Shown here: positions 47,548-56,550 of the stretch, one piece after another
Layout of the letters: each line of letters starts with the position of its first letter
How positions within the stretch are numbered: the stretch's first letter is position 1
Assembly: GCA_021324615.1 (NCBI GenBank)
Contig: JAJPIT010000029.1
Span: forward strand, 1-64,000
DNA from: Terriglobia bacterium
GTDB taxonomy: Bacteria; Acidobacteriota; Terriglobia; Bryobacterales; Bryobacteraceae
Direction of reading: 5' to 3'
Length of the DNA stretch: 64,000 nt
Notes under the pieces: model-generated
Told to the model about the DNA's origin: nothing
Databases searched by the model: none
What the model saw: only the letters and a program-made list of their open reading frames with translations
Program-made: the position numbers and the translations under genes

Positions 47548-48686
47548 CGGCAGACCTCCTCGCCTTCCTCCGCCGGCGCGCCGAGCGCCTGACGGTAGAG
47601 ATCCTCATAAGCCGCGACCATGCCGCGATGGTCGAAGCAGCCGCGGGCGCGTTCAGCGGCGGCGCGCCCGAACTGGCGCCGCCGGCCGGCGTGGCGCGCC
47701 AGGCCAAGCATCGATTCGGCCAGCCCCGCGGCGTCTCCGGGGGCGGCCAGCAGACCGTGCCTGCCGTCTTCGGCCAGCTCCGGAACCGCGCCTACGCGGG
47801 TGGCGGCGATGGGCAGCCCGGCGGCCATCGCCTCCATAACCGAGAGCGGATTGCCTTCCCACAGCGAGGCCAGCGCGAAGATATCGCTGGCGCCCAGGAT
47901 ATCGGCGATGTCGCCGCGCTGGCCGAGGAAGAACACGCGCCGCTCAAGGCCCAGCTCGCGGACCTGCCGGCGGGCGGCATCCTGCAACCGCCCGCTGCCG
48001 GCCAGCACCAGCTTCGCCGCGGGAACTTCACGCGCCAGGCGGGCGAAGGCTTCCATCAGAGTCCGGTGATCTTTCTGCGGCTCGAAGCGCGCCACGCAGG
48101 TGACCAGCAAATCCTGCATGGCGAAGCCGTGAAGGCGCCTCCACTCCGATCGGGGGACAATCGGATGCTGATACTTCTCTACCGTAATGCCGTTGCGGAT
48201 GACGGGAGCGGGGCGGCCGTAGACACGCTCGAAGCTGGCCGCGCACTCCTCCGAGATGGCCACCGGCTGAACGCGCCGCCGGAAGGCGCGCCTCTGAATC
48301 CACAGGCCGAGCCGGTCCGTCTCGCGGTCGGCCAGATTGTGAACGGTGTGGATGATGGGCGGCGATCCGGCCAGCGCGGCCGCCGGCAGAACATAACGTA
48401 AAACGTAGTTGTGCGTGTGCACGATCTCGGGCTGGGTCCGGCGCAGCAGCCGCGCCAGCCGCGGGATCATCCGCGGATCGGGGCCGCGGCGCTTGTCGAG
48501 ATGAAAGACGGGAACGCCCGCCTGCTGGAAATCGTCGGCCAGGCTGCCGGGCGCGTAGCCGTACAGGCTGGCGACGGCGGGCTCGAAGCGGGCGCGGTCG
48601 CCCAGCAGCGCGAGATTGGCGACAATCCGCTCCAGGCCGTAGGGCACCAGGTCGGGCAGGATGTGCAGGACGCGAATGCGCTTCAT
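47544..48686 (-). CDS. Glycosyltransferase family 4 protein
   Basis: A 380-residue GT-B protein. VLHILPDLVPYGLERIVANL opens it, then PEIVHTHNYVLRYVLP. The donor half has CVARFEPQKDHRTLMEAF and the intact SLWEGNPLSVMEAMAAGLP motif. The ATG at 48686 overlaps the O-antigen-polymerase stop as ATGA; upstream in-frame sequence belongs to the other gene. One of four glycosyltransferases that together suggest a repeat unit of about five sugars including the primer. Confidence 0.9.
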   Translation of the reverse strand: MKRIRVLHILPDLVPYGLERIVANLALLGDRARFEPAVASLYGYAPGSLADDFQQAGVPVFHLDKRRGPDPRMIPRLARLLRRTQPEIVHTHNYVLRYVLPAAALAGSPPIIHTVHNLADRETDRLGLWIQRRAFRRRVQPVAISEECAASFERVYGRPAPVIRNGITVEKYQHPIVPRSEWRRLHGFAMQDLLVTCVARFEPQKDHRTLMEAFARLAREVPAAKLVLAGSGRLQDAARRQVRELGLERRVFFLGQRGDIADILGASDIFALASLWEGNPLSVMEAMAAGLPIAATRVGAVPELAEDGRHGLLAAPGDAAGLAESMLGLARHAGRRRQFGRAAAERARGCFDHRGMVAAYEDLYRQALGAPAEEGEEVCR

Positions 48687-49900
48687 GCCAGGGCTCCTTC
48701 CGGCGGCGCCGGGCTCCAGCCCCGCGCGCCGCGCTCCAGCCGCAGGGCCACGTGCGCCACCAGGATGCCGAACAGAAACCAGGTCGGCTTCCGGTATTCC
48801 CAGGTGAGCGCGGAAACCCCCAGGCACCAGACCGCCAGAACGGTGAGCCAGAAGCACCGTTCCAGCCACGGAAGGCGAAGCGCCAGGGCGGCCATCACCA
48901 GCAGCATGGCGGCGAATAACACGAATCCCACTACGCCGGTTTCCACCAGCACCGAGAGGAAGGAATTGTGGGCGACCGGGGTGAAGCGCCACGGCTCGCC
49001 GAAGGCGGGAATCAGCGCTACCGGATACGCCCCCGCCCCGATGCCTACAAAAGGCGAATGCTGAAAAACCCGCCAGCCTTCACGCCACAGGACCCTGCGG
49101 TCGTTGAGCGTGCCCTCGGTCATCTCCGAAGCGAGCGTCAGCAGGCGTTGCCAGGACGCCGCCGGAACCAGAATCAGCGCCGCGGCCAGCGCGGCGGCGC
49201 CGCCCGCCACAAGCAAGCGGCGGCGCCACGCCGGGATCGCGGGAAGCGTCCACAGGATCAGGCTGAGCCCGGCGGCCATGGCCAGCACCCCGCCGCGCGA
49301 GGCCGTCAGCAGGATCGCGAAACAGGCCGAGGCCATGTGCAGCAGATACACCCACTGCCACTTGGCGCCGCGCCGCAGGCTGAGATAATACGCGGCCGGC
49401 AGGCTGAGCGCCAGCGTCAGGGCCAGATCGTTGGGATCGAAGCCTTCCGCCGCGAAACGCTCGTAATACGTCTGCGCGCCGCTGAGAAACCGCCCGGCGG
49501 TCTGCGCCGCGGTGAGCAGCGCGCCGAAGACATAGGCATCCAGCAAAGCGAGGCATCGTTGTTCAAAGCCGCACAGCGTCCAGATAAGCAGCGGCACCGC
49601 CAGCAGTTGCAGATTGGTGAGGAAGCGCTCCGCGGTGAACTCCGGCGCGATGCTCCAGCGGTAGCTGAGCGCGGCCCACAACACAAAGGCGAACATCAGG
49701 ACGTGGGTCGCGGTGGGAACGCGGAACCGCCCTTCCAGGGCGACGGCCAGCGCGCCGCCGGCCAGAGCCAGCAGTCCGGCCAGCCGTCCGATCGTGCCCA
49801 ATCCCGGAATCTCGATAGTCTTCTCGACCGGAATGGAGAACACAAAGAGCCACAGCAGCGCGAAGGCGAGCCGGGAGAAGACGCTGGAGCGCGGCTTCAT
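48683..49900 (-). CDS. O-antigen ligase/polymerase (Wzy-like) membrane protein
   Basis: A 405-residue protein with about ten to eleven transmembrane helices. The large outer loop holds YERFAAEGFDPNDLALTLAL, and VAHNSFLSVLVETGVVGF is the Wzy_C/WaaL signature with its His. It should polymerise flipped repeat units at the outer face of the inner membrane. The ATG at 49900 overlaps the flippase stop, and the downstream glycosyltransferase start overlaps its own stop. Confidence 0.88.
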   Translation of the reverse strand: MKPRSSVFSRLAFALLWLFVFSIPVEKTIEIPGLGTIGRLAGLLALAGGALAVALEGRFRVPTATHVLMFAFVLWAALSYRWSIAPEFTAERFLTNLQLLAVPLLIWTLCGFEQRCLALLDAYVFGALLTAAQTAGRFLSGAQTYYERFAAEGFDPNDLALTLALSLPAAYYLSLRRGAKWQWVYLLHMASACFAILLTASRGGVLAMAAGLSLILWTLPAIPAWRRRLLVAGGAAALAAALILVPAASWQRLLTLASEMTEGTLNDRRVLWREGWRVFQHSPFVGIGAGAYPVALIPAFGEPWRFTPVAHNSFLSVLVETGVVGFVLFAAMLLVMAALALRLPWLERCFWLTVLAVWCLGVSALTWEYRKPTWFLFGILVAHVALRLERGARGWSPAPPEGALA

Positions 49901-51165
49901 CGCGGGGCCTCCAGCGCGCCGCGCAGCACCCGCCAGGATGCGGCAGCCTGCGCCACATAGGCGGCGGCCAGCGAGAGCGCGGCTCCGCACAAGCCCGCCC
50001 TCGGAATCAGCAGATAGGCGGTGGCGGCGGAGGCGGCGATGGAGGCGGCCTGAATCGGCACCTGCTCGCGGAAGCGGCGCGCGGCGGTGATCGCGTATCC
50101 GGCAAACTGCGCCGCGAATCCGATGCCGGAGGCGGCGCTGAGCAGCGCCAGCACGTTCACCTGGTCCGCGTACTCCGGCCGGAACAGGAGCAGCAGAATG
50201 CGCCGCCCCGCAATCCAGGCCAGCGCCGCGCCCCCCGCGCCCATCGCCAGGCCGAGCCCGACCAGCCGGACGGTCATCCGCCGGAACGGGATAAAATCGC
50301 CCGCCGCGAACAGTTTCGCCAGCCGCGGCGTCACCGTCTGGCCCAGCGCATTGACCACCATGCCGCCCGCCGAGGTCAACGAAGCCAGCGCCGCGAAGAT
50401 TCCCAGCGCGGAGGTGCTCATCCGGTTCGCGACGAAATACCGCGGGACGTTGCTTGCCAGCGACAGCGCCATCATCACCACCCCGAGCGGCAGCGCGGTC
50501 CGCAGCAGCCGCCACTGATCGGTCCAACGCGGCTTGCCCGGCGCCGGCTCGATCATCCCGCGCACCGCGATTCCCGAATCGTAGACGGCGTACAACATCA
50601 ACCGGACCAGAAAGGACGCGGCTACCGCCAGCAGCAGCTTGCGCGTGAGCCACATCACGGCCGACAGCGCCGCCAGGGCTCCGATGCCGCGAAGCATCAG
50701 GGAGACCGCGATGCGGTCCATGCGCTCGTGCAGTTGCAACCAGCCGAAGTAGATGTCGGAGGCCCATTCCGCCGATTGGACCAGGCCCATCGCGGCGATG
50801 ATCCAGCCCGCCCCGCCTGAGGCGCCGGCCCAGGCGCAAACCAGCGTCGCCGCGAATCCGGCCAGAATGGAGAGAAACCGCAGGCGGCGATAATCGCGGA
50901 ACTCATGAGAACCCGTAACGTCGGTAGCCAGAACGCTCCGCAGGTTGAGCTGGGCCAGCATGAACACCGGCGTGGCGACGGCCACCGCCAGCGCGTATTG
51001 CCCCACCACATCGGAGCTGGTCAGCTTTGCCAGGACGCTGAGGGTTCCCCACTGGCACGCCGCGTTGACGGCGTTGCCCGCCGCGGTCCAGCCGAAGTTG
51101 CCGCGGAGAGAGGGGGCCTTGGCGGCTCCGCAAATCGCGGGCGGCGCGGAAACGGCGCAGCTCAT
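49897..51165 (-). CDS. Polysaccharide flippase (Wzx-like, MOP superfamily)
   Basis: A 422-residue protein with about twelve hydrophobic helices, starting with LRGNFGWTAAGNAVNAACQW, the usual Wzx/RfbX beginning, and including SALGIFAALASLTSAGGMVV. It should move undecaprenyl-linked repeat units across the inner membrane. The ATG at 51165 overlaps the upstream stop by 4 bases and is preferred over a start 15 bases earlier. Confidence 0.87.
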   Translation of the reverse strand: MSCAVSAPPAICGAAKAPSLRGNFGWTAAGNAVNAACQWGTLSVLAKLTSSDVVGQYALAVAVATPVFMLAQLNLRSVLATDVTGSHEFRDYRRLRFLSILAGFAATLVCAWAGASGGAGWIIAAMGLVQSAEWASDIYFGWLQLHERMDRIAVSLMLRGIGALAALSAVMWLTRKLLLAVAASFLVRLMLYAVYDSGIAVRGMIEPAPGKPRWTDQWRLLRTALPLGVVMMALSLASNVPRYFVANRMSTSALGIFAALASLTSAGGMVVNALGQTVTPRLAKLFAAGDFIPFRRMTVRLVGLGLAMGAGGAALAWIAGRRILLLLFRPEYADQVNVLALLSAASGIGFAAQFAGYAITAARRFREQVPIQAASIAASAATAYLLIPRAGLCGAALSLAAAYVAQAAASWRVLRGALEAPR

Positions 51166-53237
51166 GACGGTTCCCCGCACTCCCCGCCGGGCGAAGTTCC
51201 GCCCGCCCCAAGCTGCGCAGCCGTGGCATGGGCCGCGCCGCCGCGCGAGGCGGTGACGATCCCGTCGGCGAACGAAGCGATCGACTGCGCGTCGCCACCG
51301 GCCAGCGCCGGGGGCAGCACGACCAGAACCACATCGAAGTCGCGGCGCAGCGCGTCAAACAGCATCCGCACGCGGGCGCGGTGGGCCAGCGCCTCACCGG
51401 GATCGGTCACCGCGCCGGCCGGCATAATGAAAAATCCGCCGCTGCCCGCCATCCAGATCGCGTTTTCGCGCAGCGCCGGATCTTTCCACCATTGCGCCCG
51501 CAGGAGATCGAAAAATCCGAAGGCGCCGCCGAGCCGCAGCGACGGCTGCGCGACCGGACTCACCCCGTCGGCGTCCACCAGCAGGGTTTTGCGGCCGGCG
51601 GCGGCCAACTGGCGCGCCAGCTCGCAGGCCGCCTCCAGCGCGCCATCGCGCGGCGAGGCGCTGCTCACGCAAATCACCTGCCCGCTTCCGTTCTGGCTGG
51701 TTCGCATCAGCCAGCGGCGGGTCTTCTCCAGCGGATCCGGCGGTCCGGTCTCCACCGCAGCGGCAGGCTCGGCGGGAAGGCTCGTCCAGGACGGCGCGGC
51801 CGCGGCGAGCGCCGGTTCCTGGATCACCGCCGGAGGGGTCTGCGGCCCGCGCGACTGCGCAAACACCAGCACCATCCCGAAGAGAAAGCCCGCGCCCAGA
51901 CCGATCCCTGCAAAGAGCGGCTTGTTCGGCTTGGACGGCAGCTCGGCGGGCACCGCGCGGTCCACGATCCGCACATTGCTCGCCTCCAGCGCCGCCGCCA
52001 GATCCGCTTCCTTCAACTTTTGCAGCGCCGCATCATAAATCTGCCGGTTCCTCTCGACGTCGTGCTTGAGCGCTTCGTACCGGATCGCCTCACCGTTTTC
52101 CGACGCCACGATCCGCTCCTGCTCCTGATAGTCCTTGGCCAGCGCGTTCTCGCGAAGCTCCGCGGAACGATACTCGTTCCGCAGCCGGCCCAGAACCCCG
52201 GCGCGCTCGCGGTCGAAAGCCTGCTGTACTTCGTCGATTTCGGCCTGAAGCTGCCGGATTTTATAGTGCGCCGGCGTGAAGATTTGAATATTTTCGGCGT
52301 ACTGCTGCCGCAGCTCGGTCAGCTTGACGCGGTAGGCGCGCAGCGTTTCGCTGTCGAGCTGCTGCGCCAGCAGCTCCGGCGGCGCGCTGGAAAGCATCTC
52401 GTATTTCGATTGCGCGGCGACGCGCGCATCGTGCGCCGCGCCCAGATCGGCCTGAAGCTGCTTCAGGCGAAGCTGCGCCACGCTCTCCTGATTGGCGCCC
52501 GCCGGAAGCCGGTTGGCATCGACGAAACTGCGCAGCCGCGCCTCGGACTGGTCGAGCGCGGCCTTCAGACCGGCGATCTGCGTCGCCAGCAGCGCCGCGG
52601 TCTGGCTGGCGGAGCCGTTGGCCGCGCTCAGCGAAGCCGCTTGATAAGCCTCCGCGATGGCGTTGGCCACGCGCGCCGCCAGAGCCGGATCGGAGGACTC
52701 GTAGCTAATATCGAGAATCTGGGTTTGCCCGGCCAGGCGCAGGTTGAGCTGCGCGCGCATCCTCTCGAGCAGCTCCAGATCCGTGGGCGGTTTTCCGCCG
52801 GCGTGCCGGAAGCCGAGCCGGAGGCGCACCGCCAGCGGCGGCGCGGGCTGGTACTCGGGCACGCTCGCCAGATTCAGCTCATGCGCCACCTTCAACAGCA
52901 GCGTGTCGCTCTGGATCAGCCGGAGCTGGGTTTGCAGAAACGGCTCCAGCATGATGCTGTTCAGCTCGCTCACCGGATTCAACTGGCGGCGGTTCAGGTA
53001 GTCCTCGTTGGGAACCTGGATCTCGATGGAGGCCCGCGCGCCGTAAACTTTTTCCTGGGTGAACGCGAACGCCGCCGCCAGCGCCAGACCCGCGCCCAGG
53101 CAGAGTGCGATGGTGCGCTTGCGGCGCCATAGCAGCGACACCGCGCTGCTGAAGTCCAGGTACTCCGGCGCGGCCGCCGCCGGAACCGTAGCGGCTGGCG
53201 GCGTGTTGTAGAGGAGGATCTCGGACGAGCGCTTCAT
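51162..53237 (-). CDS. Wzz-type chain-length protein fused to a degenerate tyrosine-kinase domain
   Basis: A 691-residue inner-membrane polysaccharide co-polymerase. A Wzz domain (TM about 41-61, second TM about 443-463) encloses a long periplasmic coiled coil. The C-terminal 170 residues follow the BY-kinase fold: LLVDAD (552-557) retains Walker A'. But Walker A is SSASPRDGALEAACELA (525-541) with no GK[S/T], and the Walker B position reads DVVLVVLPP without its Asp. The usual C-terminal Tyr cluster is absent. It should still set chain length but not act as a kinase. It lies 17 bases after the Wza gene. Confidence 0.86.
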   Translation of the reverse strand: MKRSSEILLYNTPPAATVPAAAAPEYLDFSSAVSLLWRRKRTIALCLGAGLALAAAFAFTQEKVYGARASIEIQVPNEDYLNRRQLNPVSELNSIMLEPFLQTQLRLIQSDTLLLKVAHELNLASVPEYQPAPPLAVRLRLGFRHAGGKPPTDLELLERMRAQLNLRLAGQTQILDISYESSDPALAARVANAIAEAYQAASLSAANGSASQTAALLATQIAGLKAALDQSEARLRSFVDANRLPAGANQESVAQLRLKQLQADLGAAHDARVAAQSKYEMLSSAPPELLAQQLDSETLRAYRVKLTELRQQYAENIQIFTPAHYKIRQLQAEIDEVQQAFDRERAGVLGRLRNEYRSAELRENALAKDYQEQERIVASENGEAIRYEALKHDVERNRQIYDAALQKLKEADLAAALEASNVRIVDRAVPAELPSKPNKPLFAGIGLGAGFLFGMVLVFAQSRGPQTPPAVIQEPALAAAAPSWTSLPAEPAAAVETGPPDPLEKTRRWLMRTSQNGSGQVICVSSASPRDGALEAACELARQLAAAGRKTLLVDADGVSPVAQPSLRLGGAFGFFDLLRAQWWKDPALRENAIWMAGSGGFFIMPAGAVTDPGEALAHRARVRMLFDALRRDFDVVLVVLPPALAGGDAQSIASFADGIVTASRGGAAHATAAQLGAGGTSPGGECGEPS

Positions 53238-53254
53238 GGCTGTCTCGGCTTCGG

Positions 53255-54190
53255 CTAGCGCCGCCAGATTACGACCCCGGTCCCCATTTGGATGGCCGCT
53301 TCGATGGCCCGCAGGCCCGCGTTCCTGGCCTGGCTGTCCGGCACGAACAGAATGTCGCCGGCCTGGAGCATCGGGTCGGCCGCTCTGCCGGCGAGCAGAT
53401 CCTTGATGTTTACCGGAATCTCCTGGCGGTCCGGACCTTCCCGCACGATCTTGGCGTGCGCCGCCCCGGCCACCGGCGTCAGACCTTCGGCCAGCGAAAG
53501 GGCCTGCAACACCGGCATCGACGCGCGGTCGTGCAGAACAAACCCGCCCGCTCTTTTCACCTCGCCGACCACGTAAACCAGCTTGGCCCGCGGCACCGTC
53601 ACGACATCGTCCGGCTGCAGCAGCAGATTCTCCCCCGGATGTTTGGCCTCGAGCAGATCCGGCAGGCTGAGCTCGACCACGCTGGCGCCTTCCATCTCCC
53701 GGGCGCCTTCCAGCGGGATGGCGCCGCGGCCCAGCGGGCGGCTGACGCGAACCGTATCGCCGGCGTCCGCGTCGGGCCCGCCGGCCGCCGACAAAATCTC
53801 CAACAAATGTTTTTGCCCCTGCAACTGGTACACGCCGGGAGTCTTCACCGCTCCAAGCACCGAAACCGGATGGCTGCGCGCTTCGGCCAGCTCCACCGAT
53901 ACGTGCGGATCGCGAATCTCACGCGCCAGCAGACTTTCGAGCTTGCGGCCGAGATCCGCCGCCGTGCCGCCGGCGGCCTTCACCCGCCCGGCCATGGGCA
54001 GATCTATGGTTCCGTCGGCCGCGATGGGGATCGGTTTATCCGGCATCTCCGGCACGTGCAACGCGCGCACCAGAATCAGATCTCCGGCGCCCAGAATATA
54101 ATCCGGAAAGGCCGATGGCTGACCGCAGACGAGCAGCGATAAAGCCAGGCAAAATCCGGCCCGAGCCCCCAGCCGAGCTTTCTTTTGCAT
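53255..54190 (-). CDS. Polysaccharide export protein (Wza-like), first gene of the operon
   Basis: A 311-residue exported protein. The signal region is MQKKARLGARAGFCLALSLL; the lipobox is poor (LLVC), so lipidation is doubtful. Residues 32-110 form the poly_export domain (YILGAGDLILVRA, DGTIDLPMAGRVKAAGGTAA). Two SLBB domains follow (PVSVLGAVKTPGVYQL, LVYVVGEVKRAGGFVL). It should form the outer-membrane channel with the Wzz protein. GAGGA 5-6 nt before the ATG at 54190 decides the start; a TTG 12 bases earlier lies within that ribosome site. Confidence 0.9.
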   Translation of the reverse strand: MQKKARLGARAGFCLALSLLVCGQPSAFPDYILGAGDLILVRALHVPEMPDKPIPIAADGTIDLPMAGRVKAAGGTAADLGRKLESLLAREIRDPHVSVELAEARSHPVSVLGAVKTPGVYQLQGQKHLLEILSAAGGPDADAGDTVRVSRPLGRGAIPLEGAREMEGASVVELSLPDLLEAKHPGENLLLQPDDVVTVPRAKLVYVVGEVKRAGGFVLHDRASMPVLQALSLAEGLTPVAGAAHAKIVREGPDRQEIPVNIKDLLAGRAADPMLQAGDILFVPDSQARNAGLRAIEAAIQMGTGVVIWRR

Positions 54191-54362
54191 GATGTTCCTC
54201 AAATATGGAGTTCCCCGGCGAACACCGGCAATAGAGCGAATCGCGCAGTGCGTCTAGTACGGCTCGAATCGGGAGCAGGTACCGCTCCAGTACTTTTCCA
54301 CAGCCAGCGGCGCCCAAGTACCGTTGACGGCGTGCCCCCCGGCATCCGAAGATCAGCCATAG
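54191..54362. promoter_or_regulatory. 172-base divergent control region of the exopolysaccharide operon
   Basis: The region lies between the Wza start (54190) and the ATP-grasp start (54363). It contains AGTAC at 54256-54260, 54289-54293 and 54317-54321, and GGTAC at 54279-54283, so GTAC recurs four times. GGAGC (54272-54276) and GCTCC (54284-54288) form a short inverted repeat around one copy. A minus-strand CATATT (54207-54202) precedes the Wza ribosome site, and TTGACG (54324-54329) could serve the plus strand. Operator function is only a suggestion. Confidence 0.4.
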
Positions 54363-55556
54363 ATGATCGGAGCGCTGATTCTGGGCGGCGCGCACGGATC
54401 GCTCGCGGTGGTCCGCAGCCTCGGCCGGAAGGACATCCCCGTGTGGGTCGCCGTCAAGGATCATCCGATCGCCGCCCTTTCGCGCTACGCGAAAAAGAGG
54501 GTGGCCTGGCCGGGCCCGAACGATTCTTCCGCGGCGGATTTTCTGCTCGATCTGGCCCGCCGCCAGGGCCTGGAAGGCTGGGTGGTGTTTCCCGGCGGCG
54601 ACGCCGAGGCGCACCTGCTTTCGCGTCATCATGCGGCGTTGTCGAAGGTCTTCCGTCTGATCACGCCTCCCTGGGAGGTGATGCGCTGGGCCGCCGACAA
54701 GCGGCTCACCTATCAACGCGCCGAACAGATCGGCATCGATTATCCGCGCACCTGCCACGCGGCGGACCGCGGCCGGCTGGCGGAGCTGGACATCCCATTG
54801 CCGGCCATCCTCAAGCCGGCGCAGCGGCTGGAATCAAATCCGCTGACCGCCGATAAGGCGTGGCGCGTGAACACACGCGCCGAGTTGATGGCGCGCTTCG
54901 ACCAGGCCTCAAAACTGATGGGCGACGGCGGCGTGGTGCTTCAGGAAATGATACCCGGCGCGGGAACGGCGCAGTGGTCCTACGCCGCGGTGTGGAATGA
55001 GAACGGGCCGCTGGCTTCGCTGGTTGCCCGGCGCCTGCGTCAATATCCCATCGAGTTCGGCTATACCAGCACCTTCGTGCAATCCGCCGCGCAGGAGCGC
55101 GTGGAGGAAGCGGCCTGCCGCTTTCTCCGCTCCATCGGCTATACCGGCCTGGTCGAAGTCGAATTCAAGCACGACGCCCGCGACGATCGCTACAAAATCC
55201 TCGACGTGAACGCGCGCACCTGGGCCTGGATCTCGCTCGGCCGCGCGGCGGGCGTCGACTTTCCCTACATCATGTGGCGGGCCGCAACCGGTCTGCCGGT
55301 ATCGCCAACCCGCGCGCGGCCGCAAGCCCGATGGGTGCACTTTTCGCGGGATCTTCCCGCCGCGATCGGTGAACTGCGCCGCTCTGGAATTTCCCTGCGG
55401 AGTTATCTACGCTCGTTTCGCCCGCCCGTCGAATTCGCCTGCTTTGCCGCCGACGATCCCATCCCCGGTTTGCTGGAGCTTCCCCTTCTGTTCCGCCGCC
55501 TGCAAACCCGCGGCCTCCCAGTGAGAATCAAACCGGCCGCGGCCGCAGCCGGTTAG
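54363..55556 (+). CDS. ATP-grasp ligase-like protein
   Basis: A 397-residue cytoplasmic protein. An N-terminal Rossmann-like domain begins ALILGGAHGSLAVVRSLG. AILKPAQ carries the ATP-binding Lys, VVLQEMIPG the adenine-contact Glu, and EVEFKHDARDDRYKILDVNA the Mg-binding Glu and Asn, the carbamoyl-phosphate-synthase-like ATP-grasp pattern. Relatives near glycan loci attach amino acids to glycans or peptides. It diverges from the exopolysaccharide operon and may modify its product. Substrate unknown. Confidence 0.82.
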   Translation: MIGALILGGAHGSLAVVRSLGRKDIPVWVAVKDHPIAALSRYAKKRVAWPGPNDSSAADFLLDLARRQGLEGWVVFPGGDAEAHLLSRHHAALSKVFRLITPPWEVMRWAADKRLTYQRAEQIGIDYPRTCHAADRGRLAELDIPLPAILKPAQRLESNPLTADKAWRVNTRAELMARFDQASKLMGDGGVVLQEMIPGAGTAQWSYAAVWNENGPLASLVARRLRQYPIEFGYTSTFVQSAAQERVEEAACRFLRSIGYTGLVEVEFKHDARDDRYKILDVNARTWAWISLGRAAGVDFPYIMWRAATGLPVSPTRARPQARWVHFSRDLPAAIGELRRSGISLRSYLRSFRPPVEFACFAADDPIPGLLELPLLFRRLQTRGLPVRIKPAAAAAG

Positions 55557-55619
55557 CCCGCCATCATCCCGTTCCCGCCCAGCAGCGTCCTGGTTAAAAA
55601 GGGCCGCGGCCGCGCCGAT

Positions 55620-56549
55620 ATGCGTGGTGACGGTAAAACGATGGTGTCCACCGAAATCCCCATCGAAAGTATTTTGCGGGCACACGCCGCATGGCTGGAG
55701 GAGGCCGAAGGCGGGCGGCAGGCCGATCTGAGCGGCATGACGCTCAATGACCTGGACCTGGCCGACGCCGTGCTGCGGCGTGCGATCCTGGCCGGCACAA
55801 CGCTTCTGGATGCCAATCTTTCCCGCTCCGATCTGAGCCAAGCGCAACTGGAGCGGGCCGATCTGCGCCGCGCCAATTTGGCCGGCGCGGACCTGAGCGC
55901 GGCCGTGCTGACCAATGCCGATTTCGCGGGCGCATTTCTGGCTCACGCGAATCTGAGCGAGATCCGCGCGATCGGCGCGAAGTTCCAGCAGGCCCGGCTG
56001 CCGCAGGCGCGGCTCCTTGAAGCCTCCCTGACCGATTCCAGCTTCGCCCAGGCTTCGGCGCGCGAGGCGAGTTTTCACCAGGCGCGCCTCTATGAGGTCG
56101 ACTTTACCGAATGCGACCTGGCGCGCGCGGCGTTCTATCACGCGCGGATGCATCACACGCGGTTCCCGGGCGCCTCGATCGTCAACGGGAATTTCGGCGG
56201 CGCCAAGATCGATCACTGCGACTTCACCCGCGCCGGGCTGGCGGGAGTGCGGTTTGCGCGCGCCGAAATCATTCAGTGCCTGTTCCGCTACGCCGACGTT
56301 CAAGGCTGCGATTTCCGCGAGGCGCGGATGCGCGGCGGCGACTTCTCGCGGGCCGTCCTGGCCGGATCGCGTTTCGGCGGCGCGCAGTTGGCCATGGCCG
56401 ATCTCCGCGGCGCGGATCTGACCGGCGCCCGCGAGCTCACCCCGGATCAACTGGCGCAGGCCATCACCGACGAATCCACCACGCTGCCGAGCGGCCGCCG
56501 CGGCCCCTATCTGCGGGGTTCGGGAGCCGAAAAACCAGAGATCCGTTAG
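55620..56549 (+). CDS. Pentapeptide-repeat protein
   Basis: A 309-residue protein. From about residue 50 nearly the whole chain is built of A(D/N)LxX pentapeptides (ADLRRANLAGADLSAAVL, NADFAGAFLAHANL), forming a right-handed quadrilateral beta-helix. There is no signal peptide or membrane segment. The helix is interrupted by variable turns near the middle, which distinguishes it from the very regular MfpA/Qnr type. Function unknown. An alternative ATG lies 21 bases downstream; neither has a convincing ribosome site. Confidence 0.83.
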   Translation: MRGDGKTMVSTEIPIESILRAHAAWLEEAEGGRQADLSGMTLNDLDLADAVLRRAILAGTTLLDANLSRSDLSQAQLERADLRRANLAGADLSAAVLTNADFAGAFLAHANLSEIRAIGAKFQQARLPQARLLEASLTDSSFAQASAREASFHQARLYEVDFTECDLARAAFYHARMHHTRFPGASIVNGNFGGAKIDHCDFTRAGLAGVRFARAEIIQCLFRYADVQGCDFREARMRGGDFSRAVLAGSRFGGAQLAMADLRGADLTGARELTPDQLAQAITDESTTLPSGRRGPYLRGSGAEKPEIR

Positions 56550-56550
56550 G

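Noticed and set aside
51228-53132. 634-codon open frame on the plus strand opposite the Wzz-like gene
   Set aside because: It lies wholly inside the operon gene, with Arg/Gln/Leu-rich low-information sequence typical of a shadow frame.
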